Source: Porticoccus sp950063125
Lineage (GTDB): Bacteria; Pseudomonadota; Gammaproteobacteria; Pseudomonadales; Porticoccaceae
Assembly: GCF_963973895.1 (NCBI RefSeq)
Contig: NZ_CAXBBF010000004.1
Reading direction: 5' to 3' (one strand)
DNA length: 64,000 bases
In this document: positions 16,555 through 24,373 of the stretch, piece by piece
Position numbering within the stretch: position 1 is the first letter of the stretch
How the letters are laid out: each line of letters starts with the position of its first letter
The notes under the pieces: model-generated
Databases searched by the model: none
Seen by the model: only the letters and a program-made list of their open reading frames with translations
Told to the model about the DNA's origin: nothing
Position numbers and translations under genes: made by a program

Positions 16555-18039
16555 TCAATAATCTGCCCGCCAGCCCAGGGTAAGGATACCGTTATCCTGA
16601 TAAAACCCGCCCGGTGTGCCGAGGCTGCCGTCAAAGAAGTGGAACTCCAGATACACCTCCTGGGCCTCCCAGCCGGTATAGGCGATTTCCGGGTTAAAGT
16701 AGATATCTTTTTTATCCAGACCGACATTGAAGCGGAATTTGGCTCGCCAGCGATTTTGGGCAAAAGGTACGTCGTAGGAGCCATTCAGGGCATAGATTTC
16801 CGCGCGGTCCATCACAACCGGTGCCCTGAGCAGTCTGACGCCGGTCAACTGCAGGTTGAGCCTGGCATCGCCGTCTCCAGGGAACAGTTCCAGTGCTGCA
16901 CCCCAGCTGATGCTTTTAACCGTGGTATAGCTGCCATCTACCCGGGTGACGGGTGTGTCGCTCAGCCAGGCCGCCTCGAACTTGACGGTGCCACCCAGGG
17001 CTTCAATGCCGAAGTCACCACCGACTATCCAGGTGCGTGGGTACTTGCCCTCAATAATATTCCGGTCGGGGTTGTAGCTGAAGTAGGGTACGGTCTGACG
17101 CCCCTTTTGCACAGTCAGTGCATAGTCAAAACCGGAACCCAGTGTGCTGAAACGGATACCGGCACCGCCCTCTGAGTCGGGGGCATTTTCCTTGATGGGT
17201 ACATTTTTTACGATGGTTTCTGCGAGAGCGGTGGTTTTCAGGCTGAGAATTTCACCCGTGCGCTTGTTGACGGGGTACCAGGTGCTGTCCCTGTCGGCCA
17301 GTTGTGTTTCACGAAAGTGGGGGTAAAGCACGAAGTCTATTTTGCTGTCCCCAAAAAAATGCTCCATGCGGAGGGCGGGAGAGGCGAGCCGACGATCCTC
17401 GAGGTCATCGATCACGAATCGTCGAAAGTCCTGAGTGCTCAGGCGATCAGTAGGGGGAAGCTCATCAATTCTGCCCCATAGCACTCGCTGAGTGCCAACG
17501 GTAAAGATGGAGCTGGCTGTTTTGTAGCGTGCATAGATTTCATCGTAATCCAGGCGAAAATCACTCCAGTCGTTCCTGCCGGATTCCCTGTAGCCATCCG
17601 CACGAACCGAGGCGTGGAATTCCCACGCCGATGATGGCGACCATTCGGCTGTGGCCAGACCGTGCATGTAGCCCTGATGGTTCTTGTCAGCGCTTTGTTG
17701 GGTAAAGTGGCCGTACTCGACCCATAACCGGTTCAGCTTGATCGTGGGGCCCGCTGATTTATCAGCGGTGTAGCTCGTGAACTGGGGTGACTCGGTGGGA
17801 GTGCCGTCGCCCTCATCAATGAATAACCCGTTTTCGTCCTCACTGGAATCGAGGATTAGTAAGCCGCCGGGATCTTCGTCGTTGACGACCGAATCCGGTT
17901 GATCGTCAAGGATCAATAGTTCATCTGACTCCTCTTCAATAATCAGCAGGTCAAAATCTTCAGCACTGACTGGAGACACAATCGTGGTCAACAGTAGGGT
18001 GGCAAAAAAAGTTGCTAATCCACGGACAGTTGTTTTCAT
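16555..18039 (-). CDS. DUF1302-type outer-membrane beta-barrel protein with acidic LLILD repeats
   Basis: A 494-aa protein from the ATG at 18039, which lies one base after the previous stop (TGATATG). A signal peptide (1-26, ending VSA) precedes an acidic stretch with four similar units: DLLIIEEES (30-38), ELLILDDQP (40-48), GLLILDSSE (59-67) and GLFIDEGDG (71-79). The remainder has the alternating pattern and C-terminal aromatic residue (WRADY) of an outer-membrane beta barrel, and sequences such as VGTQRVLWGRIDELPPTD are typical of DUF1302. These barrels occur with MMPL pumps and LolA/DUF1329-like carriers and are thought to move lipids outward. The acidic repeat is not part of the usual family description as far as I know. 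Confidence 0.78.
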   Translation of the reverse strand: MKTTVRGLATFFATLLLTTIVSPVSAEDFDLLIIEEESDELLILDDQPDSVVNDEDPGGLLILDSSEDENGLFIDEGDGTPTESPQFTSYTADKSAGPTIKLNRLWVEYGHFTQQSADKNHQGYMHGLATAEWSPSSAWEFHASVRADGYRESGRNDWSDFRLDYDEIYARYKTASSIFTVGTQRVLWGRIDELPPTDRLSTQDFRRFVIDDLEDRRLASPALRMEHFFGDSKIDFVLYPHFRETQLADRDSTWYPVNKRTGEILSLKTTALAETIVKNVPIKENAPDSEGGAGIRFSTLGSGFDYALTVQKGRQTVPYFSYNPDRNIIEGKYPRTWIVGGDFGIEALGGTVKFEAAWLSDTPVTRVDGSYTTVKSISWGAALELFPGDGDARLNLQLTGVRLLRAPVVMDRAEIYALNGSYDVPFAQNRWRAKFRFNVGLDKKDIYFNPEIAYTGWEAQEVYLEFHFFDGSLGTPGGFYQDNGILTLGWRADY

Positions 18040-18040
18040 A

Positions 18041-18916
18041 TCAATTTTCCTGGCTGTCTTCGCTCTGCGGGCGGAAGGGTATTTCCCGGCTGTCATCAGA
18101 GAGACCTCTCTGGCTGAAGAGTGTCTCGGGAATTCCCTGATCGTATTTGATATCAATGGTGATTAACTTGGTGCTTCGACCAGATTGCAGGTCATACATC
18201 GTACTATCAAAAATGGTCCAGTAGCCCTGGACCCGTTTGATTTTGCGCGCCTGGAGTCTTTTGGTGGGTTCTTGCCGGTTGTTTTCGTAGTAATCGATGC
18301 GGAGGGGAACGAGAATTCCCGGATGAATGCAGAGGATACGTTTGCTGTAAACCGAGTTGGATTTGTCGACCGGAATACTCTCCAGTAGGGTGCAGTCGGC
18401 ACCGCCGACCTTGTCCTTGCCGATAATCCGGTGGTGATCCATGGAAACTTCCCGGTCGGACAAATCTTCATAGTAGAAGTCGGAGCCAACGAACCGGCCG
18501 CCTTTTCTCGAAGAGGCGATGCGGCGAACCCGTTCCAGAGCAGGCAGATACAGCCATTGGTCACTCTCGTCGCCGGGATAATCCTTGGTCAGCAGACCGG
18601 TCCCTGCGACATCGTTCGGTTTCACAAAGCGGAGTAGTGTCCATCGTTCGGCATTGCCCTTATCCAGCGCATAGCTGAACAGCATGCGCTGTCTGGTCGA
18701 ACCGCTACCTTCCAGCACCATGACTACCTGTGAGCTGGCATCCTGGCCGGTAGGATTGTCATAGACAGCCTGAGCCAGTTTGAGGCCTTCACTTTTCGGA
18801 TTGGCATTGGCCACAGCTGGATTATGCGGCCCGGCCCAGCCGAGGCCGGTTAGCATCAGTAGTGAAAGGGTTGCTACCCACTGACTAGTATTGCTGAAGG
18901 AAATATGCACGGTCAT
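18041..18916 (-). CDS. LolA-like outer membrane lipoprotein-sorting family protein
   Basis: A 291-aa periplasmic protein with an N-terminal signal segment (about 1-29, ending LGWAGP). Its LolA/LppX-like half-barrel domain includes LLRFVKPNDVAGTGLLT and DQWLYLPALERVRRIASSRK, which are hallmark strands of the lipoprotein-sorting-like family. Members usually sit beside MMPL pumps and are believed to carry lipids across the periplasm. Here it is the first gene of a tight three-gene unit with the DUF1302 barrel and the PAS-MMPL pump. These could form inner-membrane pump, periplasmic shuttle and outer-membrane acceptor (inference). It is divergent from a PEP-CTERM gene. Confidence 0.85.
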   Translation of the reverse strand: MTVHISFSNTSQWVATLSLLMLTGLGWAGPHNPAVANANPKSEGLKLAQAVYDNPTGQDASSQVVMVLEGSGSTRQRMLFSYALDKGNAERWTLLRFVKPNDVAGTGLLTKDYPGDESDQWLYLPALERVRRIASSRKGGRFVGSDFYYEDLSDREVSMDHHRIIGKDKVGGADCTLLESIPVDKSNSVYSKRILCIHPGILVPLRIDYYENNRQEPTKRLQARKIKRVQGYWTIFDSTMYDLQSGRSTKLITIDIKYDQGIPETLFSQRGLSDDSREIPFRPQSEDSQEN

Positions 18917-19369
18917 CCCTGTGATTTATTTTCATCATTCTAACGATCTAAGTGATTCACGGGAACAGTATCGTCATACTGCTGTGACCGAAAGAAAATG
19001 GGGCTAAAAGCAAATAAGCCGGAGTGTCGGAGTCGTGTGCTTTACCCGGTACTTTAGCCCAGAACAGTTTTTACCTGTTTGGTGCCCCGCAGGTTGTTGA
19101 ACGGGTCATGTGGTAGTGGGGCACAGTGGTCAGATCCCTGGTATGGCGGATATAAAGTGGGTTGATAGCGCTCAGGTTAAAAACATTTGGGTTAAAGAGA
19201 GTTGTGACAGTAATCTTGCGTCAGGTTTTTTTACAGGCACTTGACGACTGTTTTGTGTAATTTGTGTATCTATCTGATATAAAAGATATTTATTTTTTGG
19301 CCCAGTTTTTGCTTGTTGTGTTGATTATATCAATAGCATCCTTTAAACAGATTGAATAAGGCCATAAGT
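18917..19369. other. Long structured intergenic region between export cassette and PEP-CTERM gene
   Basis: These 453 bases carry no credible gene. There are two long-range inverted repeats: GGGCTAAA (19001-19008) with TTTAGCCC (19053-19060), and GTGCCCC (19082-19088) with GGGGCAC (19118-19124). They could fold as two neighbouring stem-loops. The right end holds the sigma-54 promoter at 19297-19313. No known riboswitch consensus was recognised. Confidence 0.5.
19297..19313 (+). promoter_or_regulatory. Sigma-54 promoter of the discoidin-like PEP-CTERM gene
   Basis: TGGCCC-AGTTT-TTGC (19298-19312) matches the consensus TGGCAC-N5-TTGC at nine of ten fixed bases, with GG and GC exactly ten bases apart. 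Transcription would start near 19324, leaving a leader of about 46 nt before the ATG at 19370. Confidence 0.75.
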
Positions 19370-19981
19370 ATGTTCAACTCCAAAATCACATCGCGTTTGC
19401 GTCGTTTTGCTAGTCAGGTTGCCGTTTGTGCCGTAGCCGTTTCTTTTATGGCGGGTGCCAATGCTGGTTTGATGGGCGTGAAAAGCGTTGAGATTTCCAA
19501 CAGTATTAATGAATGGTTGCAGGTGGCTGAGTTTCAGGCTTTTGACATGAGTAATGTGAATGTTGCGCTGACAGCAACGGCGTCAGCGCCCGATAGCTGG
19601 GACGCATCCTCCACGCCGGACAAAGCCATTGATGGAAATACTGATGGTGTATTTTCCAACGGCAGTGTCTTCCATGAAGGCAACCCAAAAACAGGTGACA
19701 CGCTGACGATTACCTTTCTTGAAGCGGTGGATCTGAGCAGTATTGCGATTTTTGGACGGACAGATGATTGCTGTTCGAATCGTGATATTTACGACTTTAA
19801 TTTTCTTGATGCCAGTGGTGGCTTCTTGTTCCAGTTGACTGGGGTGGATGCCACGGACGTCAATAATCATTTTGCCTCCTATCAGTTCGAGAGCAACGAG
19901 ATTCCCGAGCCGGCTCCGCTGGCCTTGCTTGCAGCCGGCCTCCTTGCCATGGCCCTGCGTCGCCGTCGTCGGGCAAGCTGA
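19370..19981 (+). CDS. PEP-CTERM protein with discoidin (F5/8C)-like domain
   Basis: A 203-aa exported protein. The start is set at the ATG at 19370, eight bases after a TAAGG ribosome site; a TTG six codons earlier is possible but less likely. The signal peptide runs to about residue 33 (AGANAG). The middle domain, with NEWLQVAEFQAFD, DKAIDGNTDG and VDLSSIAIFGR, resembles the F5/8 type C galactose-binding fold that binds glycans or lipids. The C-terminus has the PEP-CTERM signal: IPEP (178-181), a short hydrophobic helix and RRRRR. It is probably exported, cleaved by exosortase and placed in the EPS layer. It has its own sigma-54 promoter and terminator, so it is a single-gene unit. Confidence 0.88.
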   Translation: MFNSKITSRLRRFASQVAVCAVAVSFMAGANAGLMGVKSVEISNSINEWLQVAEFQAFDMSNVNVALTATASAPDSWDASSTPDKAIDGNTDGVFSNGSVFHEGNPKTGDTLTITFLEAVDLSSIAIFGRTDDCCSNRDIYDFNFLDASGGFLFQLTGVDATDVNNHFASYQFESNEIPEPAPLALLAAGLLAMALRRRRRAS

Positions 19982-20004
19982 TACCAGCGGCTCTCCGCGC
20001 CAAT

Positions 20005-20033
20005 AAAAAAACCCGCTAATTGCGGGTTTTTTT
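20005..20033 (+). terminator. Rho-independent terminator after the discoidin-like PEP-CTERM gene
   Basis: The stem ACCCGC/GCGGGT with a five-base loop is flanked by an A-run and followed by seven T residues. It could work in both directions. Confidence 0.88.
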
Positions 20034-20274
20034 ATGTCAGCCTGTTTTGTGATCGATCTGAGTCAGCCAGGTTAAGTTGCCCTGGGATGTTGCGATAGAG
20101 TTTGCATCTTATAGTCTGGTGCGCACAGTGTGAATTAAAAGCGGTGCATGCTGAACGCGGTTGAACAGAGAATTGGTTGGTGGGTTAGGGGGGGGAGATC
20201 GTTGCAGGGTTAAAATGCCCTTGACCTTATTATATGAAGTGCCTGAAGAGGTGTTAGAGGTAGGGTATAAGGGA
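20034..20274. other. Non-coding gap before tRNA-Met
   Basis: About 240 bases with no credible open frame, repeat or terminator that I could see. Confidence 0.4.
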
Positions 20275-20351
20275 TGGTAGCTACGGGTGGACTTGAACCA
20301 CCGACCCCAGCATTATGAATGCTGTGCTCTAACCAGCTGAGCTACGTAGCC
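20275..20351 (-). tRNA. tRNA-Met (CAT anticodon, elongator type)
   Basis: The cloverleaf is complete on the minus strand: acceptor GGCTACG pairs with CGTAGCT (with one terminal G-T), the D arm is AGCTCAGCTGGTTAGAGC, the anticodon stem is AGCAT/ATGCT around TCATA, and the T arm is GGTGGTTCAAGTCCACC. The 3' CCA is encoded. The sequence resembles the elongator methionine tRNA of gammaproteobacteria more than the initiator. Confidence 0.95.
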
Positions 20352-20503
20352 ATCGCCTGAATAACGGGCGCGAATTTTCTCGATTTTGCTGGATGTTGTC
20401 AAGGTCTATTCTGCCTGCAGTTAGTTGCTGCATCAGGGTGGCTGGCAGGGGTGCCTATGTGGTTATGGCGGTATTTTCAGGTTGCCACTATGGCTGTTGA
20501 GGG

Positions 20504-21721
20504 TTAATTGTAGCGGACCCGATAAATGGCCCCGGCGTAGTCATCCGAGATAAAAATGCTGCCGTCCATTCCCTCCTCAATATCCACCGGGCGACCGATC
20601 ACGTCATTGTCGGGGCGCAGAAACCCGCTGACAAAATCTTCGCTGGTAATTTTCCCCTGCTGATCCCAGTGCAGGGCAACGACTTTGTAGCCATCGGGTT
20701 CAGTGCGGTTCCAGGAGCCGTGCAGTGCTACCAGAGCGGTGCGTCGGTACCCATCCGGACGGTCGGGATAGTTTAAAAAGCTCATGCCGAGTGGCGCGTT
20801 GTGGGCTCGAAAGCCGAAGACCGGTGAAATGCTGGTGGCGAGCAGGGCGGCTTTATCTTCTGCCGGTTTGTTTTGCCCAAAGTCGGGGTCCAGATCGCCA
20901 AACCCGTTGATATTGGGCCAGCCGTAAAAGCCACCCGCTTTGATTCTGTTCAGTTCACAGGGTGGGAAATCGTCACCAAGCATATCCCTGCCATTGTCCG
21001 TGGCGTAGAGACTGTTATCCCAGGGTGCCCAGTCAAAGCCCACACTGTTGCGCAGACCGGTCGCGTAAATCTGTTCCCCTGAGCCGTCCGGTCGGTAGCG
21101 CATCATGGCGGCTCGCCGGGGATCGGTTTCCTCGCAGACGTTGCAGCTTGAGCCGACAGTGAGATAAAGCCAGCCATCGGTGCCGAACTGAATCGTCCTG
21201 GTCCAGTGACCGCCAGTATTGGGTAGGTTGGTGATCAGTCGTTGATAGTCGCCCTCAGTCGATGCCGTTGACCAGTCTATGGCGATACGACCTACCGCAT
21301 TGGTCTCGGCGATATAAAGCCACGAAGTCTCATCGTCATGGAGAATATCGAGCCCGTGTGGGCGATTCAGGCCGGTAATTAGCGGGATGCGCTCATCTGC
21401 CTTGCCGGTACCATCAATGTCAGCCAGTAGGTAAACCGTGCCGGTTTTCGGTGAGCTGACTAACAGCTGACCGGCGGGGGTGGCTTTCATAAAACGGGCA
21501 TTGGGAATGTTGTCGGCAAAAAGCGTGAGTTCAAACCCCTTGGGGGTGACAAGCTGATCGGTAATGGTCTCCAGATCGACAGGACTGCCGGTTCCCGCCA
21601 GGGTGTTGACCAGCACCGGGAAGCTGCTGATCTGAAATCCCGGTACACAGCGCGTCAGTACAACCAGTAGCAGGACCGTCAGCAGAAGACCGAGGATCAG
21701 GACCTTCAGTGATTTAACCAT
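20504..21721 (-). CDS. PQQ-dependent sugar dehydrogenase family protein (sorbosone/glucose dehydrogenase-like)
   Basis: A 405-aa protein with an N-terminal membrane or signal segment (about 7-25; a cysteine follows at 25, but the context LTRC is a weak lipobox). A six-bladed beta-propeller of the soluble glucose/sorbosone dehydrogenase type follows. Typical elements are GLNRPHGLDIL, YLTVGSSCNVCEETDPRRAAMMRYRPDG, TGLRNSVGFDW and VALHGSWNRTEPDGYKV. These enzymes oxidise aldose sugars in the periplasm with PQQ and pass electrons to an acceptor. No PQQ synthesis genes are nearby, so cofactor use is assumed from the family. It stands alone between tRNA-Met and ychF. Confidence 0.85.
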   Translation of the reverse strand: MVKSLKVLILGLLLTVLLLVVLTRCVPGFQISSFPVLVNTLAGTGSPVDLETITDQLVTPKGFELTLFADNIPNARFMKATPAGQLLVSSPKTGTVYLLADIDGTGKADERIPLITGLNRPHGLDILHDDETSWLYIAETNAVGRIAIDWSTASTEGDYQRLITNLPNTGGHWTRTIQFGTDGWLYLTVGSSCNVCEETDPRRAAMMRYRPDGSGEQIYATGLRNSVGFDWAPWDNSLYATDNGRDMLGDDFPPCELNRIKAGGFYGWPNINGFGDLDPDFGQNKPAEDKAALLATSISPVFGFRAHNAPLGMSFLNYPDRPDGYRRTALVALHGSWNRTEPDGYKVVALHWDQQGKITSEDFVSGFLRPDNDVIGRPVDIEEGMDGSIFISDDYAGAIYRVRYN

Positions 21722-21756
21722 GGCTTCATTATAGAGATAGATTGCAGTCCGTACAG

Positions 21757-21780
21757 CAAAACGCCCGCATCAGCGGGCGC
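21757..21780 (-). terminator. Terminator after ychF
   Basis: On the minus strand, the perfect 7-bp stem CGCCCGC/GCGGGCG with a four-base loop is followed by TTTTG. It lies about 55 bases after the ychF stop. Confidence 0.7.
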
Positions 21781-21834
21781 AGCAGTTTGGGGTGGACAGG
21801 GCGGGTGGCATTGAATCTTCCGGCGGTGCCGGTC

Positions 21835-22926
21835 TCAGACGTTAAAACGGAAGTGGACGACATCGCCATCGTGGACAACATATTCCTTGCCTTCGAGACG
21901 CCATTTGCCGGCATCCTTCGCCCCCTGTTCGCCTTTGCCGGCGACAAAATCTTCATAGGCGATGACTTCGGCGCGGATAAATCCTTTCTCGAAGTCGGTA
22001 TGAATTCTACCGGCAGCCTGCGGCGCGGTGGCGCCCACCGGGATCGTCCAGGCGCGCACTTCTTTTACCCCGGCGGTAAAGTAGGTTTGCAGTCCCAGCA
22101 GTGAATAGCCGGCGCGAATCACCCGGTTCAGGCCGGGCTCTTCCATGCCCATCTCCTGCAGGAAGTCGAGTTTTTCATCGTCGCCCAGTTCCGCTATTTC
22201 GGATTCCAGTTTATTGCAGATAGGGACAACGACGGCATTCTCTGCGGCGGCTACTGTATTGACCTGGTCGAGATAAGGATTGTTTTCAAATCCGGTTTCA
22301 TCGACATTGGCGATATACATGGTGGGTTTCAGGGTCAGCAGGTTGAGCGAGCGTATCGTTTTCAGTTCGTCGTTACTGAGGGGCATAGCCCGCAACGGTT
22401 TTGCCTCGTTGAGGTGGGGCTGTATTTTTTCCAGCACGGTTTTTATCGCCATGGCCTCCTTGTCCTGACCCTTGGCTGCCTTGGCCACACGCAATAATGC
22501 TTTATCCACCGTATCCAGATCGGCGAGCGCCAACTCGGTATTGATGACTTCGATGTCCGATACCGGATTGATTTTGCCCTCGACATGCACCACGTTTTCA
22601 TCATCAAAACAACGCACCACATGGGCAATGGCATCGGTTTCACGAATATTGGCGAGAAACTTGTTGCCCAGCCCTTCGCCCTTGGAGGCGCCGGCGACCA
22701 GGCCGGCGATATCGACAAACTCCATGGTGGCGGGAACAATACGCTCCGGTTTGACGATCTCGGCGAGTTTGTCCTGGCGGGGGTCCGGTATGGGCACGAT
22801 ACCGGTGTTCGGTTCAATTGTGCAGAAAGGGAAGTTTGCTGCGTCAATCCCCGCCTGAGTCAAAGCATTGAAGAGGGTGGATTTGCCCACATTCGGCAGA
22901 CCGACGATACCGCAGTTAAAACCCAT
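21835..22926 (-). CDS. ychF: Redox-regulated ribosome-binding ATPase YchF
   Basis: A 363-aa Obg-family P-loop protein that binds ribosomes and prefers ATP over GTP. Visible are the Walker A GLPNVGKST (about 9-17), the switch region DIAGLVAGASKGEGLGNKFL, the unusual NVDE in place of NKxD, and a C-terminal TGS domain ending in HDGDVVHFRFNV. The length matches the family. It follows pth with a 29-base gap, an order conserved in gammaproteobacteria. Confidence 0.97.
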   Translation of the reverse strand: MGFNCGIVGLPNVGKSTLFNALTQAGIDAANFPFCTIEPNTGIVPIPDPRQDKLAEIVKPERIVPATMEFVDIAGLVAGASKGEGLGNKFLANIRETDAIAHVVRCFDDENVVHVEGKINPVSDIEVINTELALADLDTVDKALLRVAKAAKGQDKEAMAIKTVLEKIQPHLNEAKPLRAMPLSNDELKTIRSLNLLTLKPTMYIANVDETGFENNPYLDQVNTVAAAENAVVVPICNKLESEIAELGDDEKLDFLQEMGMEEPGLNRVIRAGYSLLGLQTYFTAGVKEVRAWTIPVGATAPQAAGRIHTDFEKGFIRAEVIAYEDFVAGKGEQGAKDAGKWRLEGKEYVVHDGDVVHFRFNV

Positions 22927-22955
22927 GACTATATAACCTCAATGCCGTTGTTTGT

Positions 22956-23543
22956 TTAGGGAGTGATTGAGTGCAGCGCTTTCATGGCGCTGTTCCACTG
23001 GCCAACCACCGTGGGCTCAATGGCCTTGATGGCGTTATCAATACTCTGATCTATCAATTGTTGTTCTGATGCCGGTGCCCGCCGCAGCACAAAGTTGACC
23101 ACCTCGCTGGCGTGACCGGGGTGGCCGATACCGATGCGCAGGCGTGCAAAGTCACGCTGGTTCCCCAAAGAAAGAATTGTGTCCTTGAGGCCGTTGTGTC
23201 CGCCATGTCCCCCGCCCAGTTTGAATCTTGCAATACCGGGGTTCATATCCAGTTCGTCGTGGGCCACCAGAATAGCCTCGGGACGAATTTGGTAAAACCC
23301 GGCAAGGGCTGCAATTGCCTTGCCGCTGCGGTTCATGAAGGTCGTGGGAATCAATAGCCAGACCGGCTTGCCATTGATCACGGCTTTGCCGGTGAGACCA
23401 AAATATTTATTGTCAGCTTTTAGTGTGACGCCGTAGTGATTGGCGAGCGCCAGAACGAAATCAGCCCCGGCATTGTGACGGGTTCGGTCATACTGGGGGC
23501 CGGGATTACCCAGCCCCACAATAAGTTGAACGGGCGTGTCCAA
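22956..23543 (-). CDS. pth: Peptidyl-tRNA hydrolase
   Basis: A 195-aa enzyme that releases peptides from prematurely dropped peptidyl-tRNA. GLGNPGPQYDRTRHNAGADF (about 9-28) holds the catalytic histidine, and VAHDELDMNPG and KLGGGHGGHNGLK are the other conserved loops. It lies between rplY and ychF in the conserved translation-related unit. Confidence 0.97.
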   Translation of the reverse strand: MDTPVQLIVGLGNPGPQYDRTRHNAGADFVLALANHYGVTLKADNKYFGLTGKAVINGKPVWLLIPTTFMNRSGKAIAALAGFYQIRPEAILVAHDELDMNPGIARFKLGGGHGGHNGLKDTILSLGNQRDFARLRIGIGHPGHASEVVNFVLRRAPASEQQLIDQSIDNAIKAIEPTVVGQWNSAMKALHSITP

Positions 23544-23597
23544 TGTCGGGGCCTGCTAACGCGAAGAGTAAATTCTGGGGATTGATTTCCCCTGAGC

Positions 23598-24257
23598 TTA
23601 CTCTTCGTCGCCGTTGCTTTCTTCGGTCGTGGTGTCAGCTGCCTCGTCAGCGAGATCTTCCTCGGTGGCGGCAGACTTCGGCTTGTTGACGGTGAATACG
23701 GGCAGGTCATGGTCTTCGCCATGACTCAGGGCAACGCTCTCAACGCCGGAAGGCAGCTTGATATCAGAGATATGCAGGATGTCGCCAATTTCAACGGCTG
23801 CCACATCCAGTTCGATGAACTCGGGCAGATCTGCAGGCAAGCAGGAAATATCCAGCTCAGTCATGGTGCGGGAGATAATGCCACCACCGGGTTTTACGCC
23901 GACACAGGTGTCTTCATTGATAAAGTGAATTGGCACTTTGGTGTGCAGTTTGTGGGTTTTGCTTACCCGCAGAAAGTCTGCATGCAGGATGACCGGCTTG
24001 GATGGATGACGTTGTACATCTTTCAGGATCACCTGCTGGGAATCGCCTTCCAGATCCAGCGTGATGATGTGAGAGTAAAACGCTTCATTTTCCAGCGCAT
24101 GTTTCAGTTCGTTGTGAGCGAGACTGATGCTTTGTGGTGCTTTTTGGCCGCCGTAAATGATGGCGGGCACCTGGTTGGCCAGACGACGCAGGCGGCGGCT
24201 CGCACCTTTCCCCATGTCCTCACGGGCCTTGGCATTCAATTGAAAATCATTGGACAT
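23598..24257 (-). CDS. rplY: 50S ribosomal protein L25 (general stress protein Ctc type)
   Basis: A 219-aa long form of L25 that binds 5S rRNA. The N-terminal L25 domain starts KAREDMGKGASRRLRR and is followed by the CTC beta domain (HFINEDTCVGVKPGG). The tail is acidic and low in complexity (SAATEEDLADEAAD). It is encoded after prs and before pth, as in Pseudomonas. Confidence 0.96.
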   Translation of the reverse strand: MSNDFQLNAKAREDMGKGASRRLRRLANQVPAIIYGGQKAPQSISLAHNELKHALENEAFYSHIITLDLEGDSQQVILKDVQRHPSKPVILHADFLRVSKTHKLHTKVPIHFINEDTCVGVKPGGGIISRTMTELDISCLPADLPEFIELDVAAVEIGDILHISDIKLPSGVESVALSHGEDHDLPVFTVNKPKSAATEEDLADEAADTTTEESNGDEE

Positions 24258-24320
24258 TGCCTTGACTCCTGTTATTACCCCTGCTGATCCGCGACCAGAA
24301 CCGAGGCGGGGGTATTGAAA

Positions 24321-24354
24321 ATCCCTTGCGGGAGTTAAAAAGCCCGAATGGGCG
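24321..24354 (-). terminator. Possible weak terminator/attenuator after prs
   Basis: On the minus strand two small hairpins follow the prs stop: GCCC/GGGC with TTTTT after it, and TCCC-GCAA-GGGA with TTTT after it. The stems are only four pairs, so read-through into rplY is expected; it may balance prs and rplY levels. Confidence 0.4.
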
Positions 24355-24373
24355 GTTTATTATCCGGTGCCTG

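Noticed and set aside
18997..19060. Possible riboswitch
   Set aside because: The conserved cores of cyclic di-GMP, cobalamin, TPP and glycine riboswitches were not found. Only generic stem-loops remain.
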